Of a DNA stretch of 64,000 nt, positions 21,701 to 32,999 are shown one piece after another (within the stretch, counting starts at the first letter, position 1; each line of letters opens with the position of its first letter). The DNA lies in NCBI GenBank assembly GCA_019155185.1, contig CM032800.1, forward strand, positions 14,330,501-14,394,500. The letters run 5' to 3'. The stretch comes from Beaufortia kweichowensis (Eukaryota; Chordata; Actinopteri; Cypriniformes; Gastromyzontidae). Position numbers and translations under genes: made by a program. The notes beneath the pieces were generated by a model. The model did not search any database. It saw only the letters and a list, made by a program, of their open reading frames with translations, and was not told the origin of the DNA.

Positions 21701-24157
21701 AAGCTGTACCTCATTGGAGCCACTGAAGAGCGGCTCGCCCGTGTGCATCTCGACCAGGATGCATCCCAGGGACCACATGTCTATAGCCAGGTCATACGGC
21801 ATGCCCAGCAACACCTCAGGTGAACGGTAAAACCGACTCTGGATGTACTGGTAAATCTGGTGACAAAGAAAGGAGAGGATATAAGACGTGTAGGATGCAA
21901 ACATTTTCTATCAAGTAGAACACTAAGCTCTCAAAGCAACTAAAACGGTTTCACGTTTTGTCCACTAGGGGGCAGCAGAAGCTGCAAGTTAAATAGGGTG
22001 TAGCACCGCCACCGGGAATCTATTCTAAAGCAGTAAAACCCATTTCAGCCCTGGGAAAGTCCTCTAGAATGTGCCATGAATGCATATTACGCCTAGCTAA
22101 GACCACCGTATTTTTCTCTCTTACGAATGCGTCAAACAATCTCGGGGTCATCGCAGCATCTCACATCAGCCTGTGCCATAAAGAGTGCGATTTTTCAGAA
22201 ATCTGCGCTAGTTAACTAGCGGGTGCGACCTCATCTCAGCCTGCCGGTAATAAATACAGAAGCCAATAGGCCTGAGACGCAGTCTCACCCTTTGTCCTAG
22301 CTGACAGGAACTGCCAAAGTCCACAATCTTGATGGCACTGCGCTTGGGGTTGCACAGGAGGATATTCTCGGGCTTGAGGTCGCAGTGGATGATGCTGAGC
22401 TCGGGCGTGGCCAGGAAGAGCAACGCCGTGCACAGCTGCTGAGCGAACTTGCGCGTCAGGTTGAGCGAGACGCCACGGAAGTTGGTGTTGCGCAGGAGGT
22501 CGTACAGGTTGTAGGAGAGGAGCTCGAATACCAGGCACAGGTGGTTACGGAACATGAAGTGCCTCTTTAAGTGGACTGAAGGAAACCAAAACATGAAAAA
22601 ACACATTAGGACATTGACCTCACACTTCTTGGCATTCTTGAATTGTGCGTTTCATAGTTTTTACCTATGTAGTACTTCATCTCAGTGTCGTGTTTGTTCA
22701 TGAGCTCAAGAAGCCGCAGCTCGATCTGGGCCTGGTTCAGGAAAGCTTTCTTGTTCTTAATGATCTTGATGGCCACCCACTCCTGCTCGTGGTGGTCATA
22801 GGCCTTCACCACCTACACATGAAGAAGCAGAAACATCAGCGCTTTAATGGTATCGTGTTTGGAGTTTATCAGTCACCATCACAATAGAAACTTTACATAT
22901 CTTGTAATACAGATTTACAGACATCACCCCAAAAAGAAAACCAAATCAAGACTGAATTTTTGGGTAACCTATCTGTTCCGTTTCTTAAAAATAGTTTCTA
23001 CAAATCACATTTTCTTAAATATTTCTCAAGATAGGCTAACCTGTCCAAAGGAGCCCTTGCCAATAAGCGAGTCGATCTCGTAGCGGTCCAGCCACTTCTC
23101 CCCGTTTTTCACAATATAATCATAGTTGTCGTCGTCGTAGCCGTCGTTGTACACCTTGCGTTCTTTTTTGGTGCTGGAGTCCTCAGGGGGAACCTGCTGG
23201 GCTCGCCGTTTCTTCTTTGTGTAATACACCTGGTAAGTAAAGCGTATAGTATGCATTACTGGATTCTGATACTGAGTTTACAAATTTAGGCCACTTTGAA
23301 CTATTAACTTTCTTTTTACTGTTATATACTTACTATGAACTATAACTAATGATCTGTTAAATATTATATGATGTTATAATAGTTATTATAAAAGAAAATA
23401 CAGCTCTCTTCATAGAGAGGGTCTCTGAATTGTGTAAGTTTGTAAGTACTGGAAAGTCTAGGAAACTGCAAAGTAACATCTGCTCACCTCATTGATGTGC
23501 TTGTATGTCTTGATGAGATCGACAGAGAGTTTTCGTAGCGGGGCGCTGGCGGGATCTCGAAAACTGGGTGGAATCCTCCTCTGCAGGATGGTCATATCTG
23601 ACAGCACCTGTCACAAACATCACGCCATTGGTTACAACACAAAAGTGCACTTTTAAAACATAGATTTAATTACATTACCCTTTAAAAAAGAATCATTTTT
23701 AGCAGTAGAGATAAGGATGTAAAATGAATGCCAATCATTGGTGAACTAATAAAATTACACTACAGTACCTTTATATTTACTTGGATAAATATATAATTTA
23801 TATTTTCTGGATACTTTCTGCATTTATGCCATATATTTTATCACTATGTGCATTCCCTGAAATTCAAACCCATGACCTCAGTATTGCTAATGCCTAATAC
23901 ACCATACATATTTTGATCTTGGCCATTATAATTTTAATAAAACTTCCATTTCACACACTTTTGTAGATGTTTTTTGCTATGATGTAGCTGTAGACAGGAT
24001 GTATGAGGTACCTGCTGCTGGTCGGCCATGGAGTGGATGTTACTCAAGGAGGGGTGGCTGTGCTGGCTCGACATGGTTGGCTCAGCGGGGGAGAAGCCCA
24101 AGGCGGCAGGCTGGCAGAGGGTAGAGGAGGGGGGCTTGCATCCTGAGCTGCTTCCAC
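18718..24157 (-). CDS. dyrk1b: Dual-specificity tyrosine-phosphorylation-regulated kinase 1B
   Basis: Nuclear/cytoplasmic kinase that autophosphorylates on tyrosine and phosphorylates Ser/Thr substrates; controls quiescence and differentiation. Exons: 24012-24157, 23488-23607, 23041-23229, 22665-22812, 22289-22575, 21710-21856, 21106-21246, 19718-20021, 19538-19641, 18718-19449. From the ATG at 24074 the product is 744 residues: NLS KKKRRAQQ (about 66), DH-box NYDYIV, glycine loop GKGSFGQ (about 118), Lys 140, HCDLKPEN (Asp 239... of HCD), DFG (about 259) and activation-loop YQY (271/273). The C-terminus has Gln, His and Asn runs. DYRK1B rather than DYRK1A: AQQVPPEDSS, QIELRLLEL, VFELLSYN, LFSGSNEV, SDNRNYRYSNRY. 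The exon at 24157 has an acceptor and an open frame upstream (SSSGCKPPSS, like ACKPSS of DYRK1A), so translation may begin in an unlocated upstream exon. Confidence 0.95.
21376..21594 (+). repeat. TGTGACCC-family MITE-like repeat
   Basis: Shares the order of blocks with the copy at 4256: GTGATTTATTATTGTCTACAT, then ACTGAGTAAGACCATGTCAA, then CCTGGATTTCACAGACAAGG. In a dyrk1b intron. Confidence 0.7.
21962..21977 (+). promoter_or_regulatory. CTCF-like site
   Basis: CCACTAGGGGGCAGCA closely matches the CTCF core consensus (CCANNAGGGGGC followed by A/G). It lies in the dyrk1b intron between the exons at 21710-21856 and 22289-22575. Confidence 0.5.
23846..23905 (-). repeat. Decayed SINE tRNA-like part
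   Basis: TCAAACCCATGACCT followed by GTATTGCTAATGCC resembles the reverse complement of the tRNA-related region of the SINE at 27729. Short and degenerate, in a dyrk1b intron. Confidence 0.35.
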
Positions 24158-25800
24158 CTTCATACAGAAATGAGAGAGCGAGAAAGACAAGATTTAGGAA
24201 CACATGGTACTACATCACAAACTGTATTTTCAACAGTCTGCATGATCTGAAAGATCTGTGAAATAACATGCAATGTAAAATCTTTTAGTTTTCTCAGGTA
24301 AGCGCATCAAGAACCGCCGAGATTGTCTCACCGATACACTGATATCAATTCAGAATAGTTCTCGAGTTTCAGGGCAGCATGCATTTCACCAACAGCTATG
24401 GGCTGTTACTATGCAAATGGCAGAAAATCAGTGTTCAGTAGGTCACGGTAAAACAAGCAGAACAAAGAAAAGCAGATTTTGACAAGCAGTAGGAAATCTC
24501 AGTAGGAAATGGGAGTGACCGGGAGGAAAGCAGAGCTATCCATGGTGCTGTGCTGCCACTTCATGGTCAAGAGTATGTAGTATACAGGGTGCACATTAGT
24601 CTACTTCCTACTGGTGTACTGATGACCCCATACATGTCAAGTGTAGCCCAACTTACGGCCTAATACAAATAACTTACATAAAAGCTTAAGGAAAGCATGT
24701 CCATGTTATATTTTACCCCCAAATCATAAAAAATAATGTATTAATGTACTTAATTAAATGTCCTTTTTATGATATTCAAAATAAAATAATTCAAATAATT
24801 CAATAATATTTTAAAATAAACAAATTCAAAATAAAACCTGTTTTAATATATTTGAATTTAAATTATGCCAAACTCAAAAATTTAAATGAGCAAAAATTTA
24901 ACAACAAAATATACCAAAATATATTTAATTAATTTAAATATTATGCAAAATGTAATATATATTTTCTTACATTAAATTAATCCTAAATGTAGCATAAAAA
25001 TAAAGCCAACATCATAATGTCCCAAAAACTCATTTACATAAAAAACATTAAGACACTACAGGCTTTTAACATTCCCAAATCTGACGAACTGAAACTTCAA
25101 CCACAGCGTGCGATTTTTCATCGCCAACAATTCACTAGAACGTCCACATTCATAATGTAAAAAGGAAACATCAGACATTAGAGAACAGGCGAGCATGTGC
25201 CAAGAATACAGTAATTAAGTAAGATTGCTGAGTGCGGAAGCGAGGATGTAAAACTCTTATGGGGAGGATATGAAATGGATGAGATATCCCACAGCAAATG
25301 CTTTTATTGCCACTTTCAGGGGGTGACAGGTGAGGAGTAATAGGGGTGAAATTTATCAATGACACATTACAACTTGAAATAGCCCCGCGATCAATGGCCG
25401 TAGCTTAAACAAAGTGCAAAACGACACATCTGACCGCCATCAATTCCGAAGAGTGACGGCAAGCATTGCTGTTACATGCCCATAGGAGGAGTCCAAGCAT
25501 CAACTCGCTGACAGAAAGCCTGCTTGGATATACATATGTGACTCATCTCCAACTGCTTTCTTTTTGCTCGGACTCTGATACGATTTATGTGATTCAGTCT
25601 GTTTGATTCATTTTCTGATCAACCAAATTCTTGTGAGAAACTAGTTGATACTGTCAATAGAGCAATAGAGAAAAAAACACTACACAAGCAAGACATTTAT
25701 TTTCGTTTATTTTCGCCTCAAAGATACATCGACTGTTAAAGGCAGCGATCTGCTGAGCACCAAGAAAAAAAGGCACGCTGCGCCTTTAAATGCTGAAAGG
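24158..25800. other. dyrk1b upstream/intronic DNA
   Basis: AT-rich, especially 24720-25000. No exon-like signal or recognised repeat seen. Confidence 0.45.
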
Positions 25801-25845
25801 AACACATTGAGAACTTCCTGAGTGTGACACCCCCCTTCCTCCTCT

Positions 25846-25975
25846 CCCATTGGCAGAGGCCCCTCTCTCCCTCTCTCCTGATTGGCTGCCGGTATCCAAG
25901 GGCTGGGCGGCGAGGTCTCTATAAATAAACCTGGTAGCTTGTGCTGTATCAGCAACCCTTCCCACAATGCCTCTC
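25846..25975 (+). promoter_or_regulatory. Promoter-like cluster: two inverted CCAAT boxes, GC box and TATA box
   Basis: ATTGG words begin at 25849 and 25881 (32 bp apart), GGGCGG is at 25905-25910 and TATAAATA at 25920-25927. Order and spacing fit a plus-strand start near 25950, antisense to dyrk1b. A short ATG frame at 25967 codes for only about 29 residues, so any product is probably non-coding. Confidence 0.4.
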
Positions 25976-26293
25976 TCTCCCTCCCTTTCCCTGCCTGTTA
26001 CCTCTTTCTTTCCCCCTCTCTCAATCCAAACCGATCTGGCCGTAGCGCTCGCATAAACGCCGTCCCCGCTGGGAACGAATATTAATAAAACATAACACAC
26101 GATCATCCGCAGACACGCAGGTGCCCGGCTACAATTTATTGTCACATACACAAGTGTCGGCAGTTAAATATATCAGGTGGTGGATGAAGTAATCATCCGC
26201 TGCAATTAACCACGCACGGACCACGAGACCCCCCACACCTCACTTCACATCGCCACAGCTGACCAAACACAGCTGCCAGCTGCCAATCATGGT

Positions 26294-26307
26294 GTCGCCA
26301 TGGCAAC
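26294..26307. promoter_or_regulatory. RFX X-box
   Basis: GTCGCCATGGCAAC fits the palindromic RFX consensus GTYRCCATGGYAAC at all 14 positions. A CCAAT word is about 10 bp to the left (26283-26287). It lies about 370 bp right of the TATA/CCAAT cluster. Confidence 0.5.
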
Positions 26308-27728
26308 AGACCAGTCTACTCCCTGTCTCTAAGGCACAGGAAGAGGATGGTGGTGTGTGCACGAGAACAGCTGAACGCCCCCCCCACCTCACCCCTCCGA
26401 AGTCCGTATTGACCCCCTATCTCATTCCCTGTTAGGGTAATGGGAACGCTTGTGCCACGGAGCCAAAGTTGGACACACCATGATAGGCATTAAAGCAAAA
26501 GAAGGACAGGAAGTTGGAAATGCTGAAATAATCTCATATATATTCCCTTTCCACAATCATTAAAACTATGAATGCTTTACAAAAACCACACAATGCAAGT
26601 TATTTTATTAAAGCTTATTGAAAAAGAAGAACTAAAACTTAACTTTAGTATAAAAAAGTTTATTTTGTTTGATTACGCACTAGAAAAAGACATTGAACAA
26701 AAAGGGAATGTGTGGATCAGTTCATGCCCGCTGTCTAACGTGCGACAGTGCCCGCAGTTGGCAGGTCACATGGACGTCATGCCCCACACCACAGGACTTC
26801 AGGCTTTCATGCAATCCGGACTCTGAGGGACAAGCGCAGCTAAAAACAGGCCAACAATGCTCAAGCAGGTATGAGTTATCAAGGGTGCAGGGTCACTTGG
26901 CACAATTCACATCTCTTAACTCCAATGGAATAGAAATGAAAACATTACATACTGTACAGTCCTGAAATACACTCGCCAAAATTATGTTAACCTGATTAAA
27001 GACATCACAGAGCCACATCTCCCAGCATGCACTGGGAAAGAGGCTGTGATTCCAATCAAATGCCATTTAAAGATATTCCTCACCTCGTAGCACTTCATGT
27101 AATTTTAATAAAAACTGAAAGCAAAGTCATTATTGTCCATCTCCCTCTCTCAGTTATCAGCTTATAAAGTTTAAGAGCAGTGGGGTTGAGTTATACTTGT
27201 GTCTTACCAAGTCAAAGTTTAAGTAAGGATCATTTATAAGGGATTATTAAAGGATTATTTTTAAGAACTGAATGAGCCCATGCGGCCAACCACCAGCCCA
27301 CAAACCCCCATAGCCGAGAAAACCTCCACCCGCTCGATTCCCCGAACTGTCTCGTTTGCAAGAGAACACCATCCTCAACGGGGCTGGTGCAAAACTTTCA
27401 ACAAAGTTCAACACCTCTAACCGTGTTATGCGATAACCCCGTCCAACCTTTCCTGGCAGCCAAAGCCCAAACACTCCCACAGAGAACCTTAAACTGTAAG
27501 GCCCCCATAGCTGAGTCAGTTTCCACACTATTAATATAAAGCCATCTGGGTCGACGTCTCAAACAGTGACACTGGTAAATTGAGAGCTTATGCAGGACAT
27601 TAAAAATAAAATAAATCCCCCACCTCAAAATACACCATTAGCTATAGATGTATGCAGGCCAGCAACAGGCAACACTAAAATGAGCTCAGGGCTGTTGGTA
27701 CGTTATATATACGTTGTTATAACGTTTC

Positions 27729-27880
27729 TGTAGCGCAGTGGGTAGAGCACTGCGCCGGCAACGTAAAGGTCATGGGTTTGATCCCAGGGAACACACAAAC
27801 CGGCAAGACACGTATGGATTGAATGCACTATAAGTCGCTTTGGATAAAAGCGTCTGCCAACTGCGTAAATTTGTGCCACT
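27729..27880 (+). repeat. tRNA-derived SINE
   Basis: The tRNA-like head TAGCGCAGTGGGTAGAGCAC has an A-box-like word, and GGTTTGATCCC is B-box-like. The tail TAAGTCGCTTTGGATAAAAG then GTCTGCC is shared with fragments at 11840, 44600 and 55450. This is the best-preserved copy in the window. It resembles the zebrafish HE1/DANA type by memory. Confidence 0.8.
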
Positions 27881-29361
27881 GTTACTACCTAGGGAACTGA
27901 TGCCTGATGTTATGCTAGTGTAGATAATACAATGACAAAAAAGAGATGATGACATATGAAGAGCCTAAATTCACATTTTGATACAGTTTATTATTTATTG
28001 ACAAGAAGATTTTGGATCAAACTGAAGGAGAACTAACGTTCTCTTCTACAAATTGGCCAAGTAGACACCAATTCACTCGAATGTGATCATTAGCCAATAT
28101 TTTAAGATTCATCAACCTAGCTAATATATGACTACCATCTATAGCTTTTTAATTTTAATTTTACCAATGCATTTTACTGTACACCGACTGCCATCACGCA
28201 CAATGCATTCACCAGTCGCGGCACCCTAAGGAGTCTGCATGTTGATCTCCAGTGATGCTACACCCTCACAGCTCAAGACGACTGCGAGCTGACGTTAACA
28301 CCAGACTGGCTAATCTAAAGTGACCAGCACTAATCAAGCGCCCCTTGAGTAAAGAGCCACTTGCTCTGGTGGAGGTGGATGTTGACACAGAAAGAGAACT
28401 GGGCCTATTTCACATTGTTTACTTTCCTACTTGGAAAGACTAGCCAAGATGATGTCAGAGTGACTCAGGCTGTGAGACACAAACACAGACAAAAGTAAAC
28501 TGTAAATACCTGAGCAAAAGTGTTTGTAAAGGGCCAGGGAACTGAATATTGGGATTGAGAATAGTTTCTTTCACGTTAAGCATGTGGTCTGTGATGGAGC
28601 TGTCTGTATCAGGGTGGATGAGCTCAGTGAGATGTTGGATGGGTTGGGCAGAACCATTGCTCGGGTCTTGCAGGTACACCGCATGGGCATCTGGTAAACA
28701 ATAACATGTTTTTGTTCTGATTCAAGCTCCGGTCTAATCCAGCAGGAGGCGGGGAAACCGAGAGCCAGTGTGCATGTTTTTTTTTAATTCTTTGCTTTGA
28801 AAAATGACAGGCAGACATATTTCTACAATGGCTTGTTTAAGACCACATGAGTTTATTCATGCTAAATTTAAAAATTAGGAAGGAAATGTGGTTGTCCCAT
28901 GATGCACACTCTTGGAAAGGCCCATGAAGTTTATGGTGGTTAAAAACTAAATGGCTTTCAATGCTTCAAGAACTTTCTACTTCTTCTACCTATAGTATCT
29001 TGAGCAAATTATTTTAAACTTTTCAAGACTTTTCATGATATCAGAGCAACTTTTTGTCAAAAGGTTTTTGTCAATACACCTATAACATCTCAACATCTAA
29101 CCAAGAACAACTCTACTACAACAGTCTACAAAATAAACAAATGTAACGTTGCAAAAAAACGTGTGGCCAATTTCAAATGGAAAAAACCTTTAGACTGAAA
29201 ACTGATGAGCAAACAAACATTAAAGGCGGTTTAGGCGAAAGGGGCAAAGGGCGAGGAGCCTCATACAAACGGGTTTCTCACAGTCCAAACTCCACTGGTT
29301 CAGCACTGAGAGATTCTCTCCTCTGATATGACGTTCAGGTGTCCTATCAGCTACAACACGT

Positions 29362-29388
29362 CTCTTTCTTTCTTTCTTTCTTTCTTTC
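29362..29388. repeat. (TTTC)n microsatellite
   Basis: About 6-7 units of TTTC. Confidence 0.9.
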
Positions 29389-32300
29389 GTATAGGTGGAT
29401 ACAGAGGCAGACAGCTTGTGAAGTATTCCTGCAGTTCTCTTGAACCCTGTAGGTTACTTGCAGTTACATCTATCTTTAAAACAGTTACTCAGGCTTCTGA
29501 AAGGCAGTTATACACATAGTGCTTGACATGCCAGACTGGGGTGGGGGGACAAAAATAGCAACAGGAGAAAAGTCAGTTGGATACACAGATAAAAATAAAG
29601 ACTTGCGGTGGAAAACACAAAAAACAAACAAAGATTCTTTTATCCCTCACCCCAACCCTATAAACCCCAATCCATTACCATTAAATACACACAATAACAG
29701 GGAAATTTGATGAAGGATGTACGTCCTGAATCCTTTCATTTGTCTTCTTTTAGTGCAACTGGGTTTACTGTTGCAAAACACCACAAATGACCAATTCATG
29801 GATGTTTTATGACATTATCTTCGTCGCTTTTGTGAAAGTTCGTTTTTAAGCTCATTCTAGATGGTGTTTTAATGTTAAACATGTTCGGGAACTTTCTTGA
29901 AATGGTCCAATTAAGCAATTATACCGTACCTGCATTAAGCAGCTTAATGATTGGTAGATAATCAAGTCCCTTTAATTCCAATCCTGAACTGACAAAGGGA
30001 CAGCAATTAATAAAGAATGGGACCAGTCATTTTATTGCACTTTAAATAGATCTTAAGTTTACATGACAAAAATAATAATCAAATACAACATAATTCTCTC
30101 TTTAATAATGAATCCAACAGCACCAACTGAAATGACACAATTACAATCATCCAACTTAATTCATACAACCAGCAGAATATAAGCAAATATGAATTTTAAA
30201 GGGTATGGCAACATTGCGTGAATGTATCACCACATAACAGTCACACTAAAATCTAAAAAGCGAGTACAAAACGAGTAAATCTGCTTGGTGACGTACATTG
30301 TGCACGATACAGTACATGCTGGTCTAGAGAGCAGCATTCTGCTGCAGCTCTAAGATTCCCAGCAACAGAGCGATCACTGTGAGCTCACACCTCACGTAGA
30401 GCTCCCACAGCACACAGCACAAATTACCGCGCAGAAGTGACGCAAAGATCAAGCAGCCTCTGAAAGGGTTTGAGAACGTGTCTATTCCCATGATTGTTTC
30501 AACATATTATGTTAAGACAATTATGGGAAAAGGAGTGCAGGTCTGTAGGGGTATTTAAAGTGTGTGAAACATTTGACTAATTTATGTCCGGTCTAAAGGG
30601 AAATGCCCCAGGGTGGGCTCTCTTTCTGCCCTAAATATTTACATATTAAACTAATAACTACTCATTTGAAATTATGCACATCCTGGCGAGTTTTATTTGC
30701 ATTTATTGACAAATACTGTCTATTAAAAGCAAAAGTGGTTGATACCAATGGTATCAATGGTTCACCATAACTCCTTTACTTTATCTCCAACATTGATTCA
30801 ATGGATGCAATTTTTGGTCTTGTTGACTGGATCTAAACAAGACTTGCTTCAAAAACTGCTTTTGAGCCATAAGGCATATCTCATGTTTACCATTGTTCAA
30901 AGGTAAATAAGAACAGCATCTGGTTGTAAACAAATTTGACCAAAACTAAGTGTGAATTTACTATACTATGGACTTAGTTTAAGTGAATTTTAACTTTTAA
31001 CTTTGTATTAGAACATTAGTTCCATAAATTGAAAAATATAAAAAGGCACATTCCATGAAGTATCTTACAGCGCATATGAACTATGCAAAGGTACATCTGT
31101 CATAGGTGCAAAGAGATTGTACTAACTTCTTGCCGGCTTTCGTAGCAGGTGTGACTGGGGTAAGAAGCGATTCTGATCTGGGCTGCCAATCCAGGATTCG
31201 GTCGGCAAATTTGCGACCATTCTGTTAGAAGGCTGCGGCTTCTCCTCCACAGACGAAGTGATCACCATCTGAAATGCTTATGCGTTGGCCCGTGATATCC
31301 AAAGAATGACTCTAATCAAGTTTGTTGGCGATCCCAAAAAGTACTTTTAAAAAAGTTGCTGACATCAAGTACAGAATAATCCTTCTCACATGCCTATAAG
31401 TTCAGTAAATAATCCAGTGGGGTACCATCCAATGGCAACTAAACTCAAGTTTGAACCATAAATGCGAGTTATAAAGATTAGGACTTTAAGCACAAAAATA
31501 TCTTTCAGTTACACGTGAAATCCTGAAGTGACTGACAGAAGAAACCGATGAACGAAAAAGGCACCGTTTAGTTATTTCAAACACCGTTTCGTTTCTGTCC
31601 TTGCTATTCCCTTTATTACTACTTCATTCTAAGGCAATGGATTGAGTTTCAGGCAACAATGCTTACTTTTGGCATAAAAATATACATATTCAAACTAGGT
31701 ATGTCTTATATATTTTATAGAGCTATAGATATATATATATATACTCTGCAACACACACGCACACACACATATAGGTATTTATATTTCTCTGTTTATATTG
31801 GGAGGATCTTATTTGGTTACTAAAGTTTGCTGTACTTCTATTGTATCTAGATTCATTGTCCCGTGATACTGAGGAGATTCCATCTGTTAAAATATAAACG
31901 GTCACAAAAGTGGGATACGACTGAGATCCTCGCTGAGACAGGACCCCCCCACTTTAATTTTACAATCCAGATAATTCAGCAGCTGACAAGGAAAGCAGAG
32001 CTAAACCTGGAAGTGTTGGTAGCCTTAAAGATGGGGGTGGGGGTCTCAATTTTCAACACCATTTACCCCATCACTCTCGCTAAAAATAGCAAGCGTTTCT
32101 TATATTTTGTCTAGAAATCCTATAGTGACTAAAATCAGTCAAAAAGGGCAGTCTGGCATCAATGCTCGTGTTGCCACTTTTCTTCGGTTATAATCTTCTG
32201 CTCTTAATCCTGATGTGTAGCTCTATACGAAAAAGGTATCAGAGACTTCCTTGTGAGAAAAAAACAAAGCTCCCCTTCCCCATTTAATGGATCTGGCAAA

Positions 32301-32999
32301 GTACGCAGGTGTCTACATGCGACCTTATTCGCTGGCAAGTCAAAAACTGTGGAGGAAGGAGCTTAAAACACGGGTGACAACAACATATAGCCTGTAATAA
32401 ATGTTTCGTGTGCTTGCAGTATCAAAACAAACACGTGCATGCACAAACAACGACGAATCAAAGTGCTGAAGTGCAAGTTATACAGGCACAAAATACACAA
32501 CTACTGGAGAAGGAATAAAAATAGATGATTTCAATATATGTTTGAGAATTCAGAATGGGTTTCGGTTATAGAGCGCAAATGTCAAGCGAATAAACACGGA
32601 GACACGCGCACAACCACTTCAGTTCTGTCAAGAAAGAGAGAGAGAGAGGATTTGGGTTTACAGATGTGTTGTCGCTCCCAATTTAAAAGAATTCAAATGA
32701 AAAATATCCAGGAACAAGTTTAAGAGATCCAAACTCCTCGTTTTTTGTGGTCAAGCAGTGTAAAGTTAGGACTGTAAGTGTAGGCGCTCGCGCTGTCTTC
32801 CAGGCGCGCGCTGTCAGAACAACCGGGACTGAACAGCCTTTTAGTTCACAATTTCAACTTTCATCCGTTCATGAAAAGCGTCTTCGTGAAAAAAAGATCA
32901 ACAGGCAAAACTATCTATTACTTCCATCCACAGCTGTCACGGCGATCGCAATCCCGTTCAGTTCAGTGGGGCTTTCGCGTGCACTTTCACATATACATT

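Noticed and set aside
27729..27800. Possible tRNA gene
   Set aside because: Box A/B-like words are present, but the conserved tail and other copies in the window show it is a SINE.
28755..28775. ATGCACACTG on the minus strand as the missing MHTG start exon of dyrk1b
   Set aside because: The following bases are GC, not a GT donor, so it cannot splice to the phase-1 exon at 24157.
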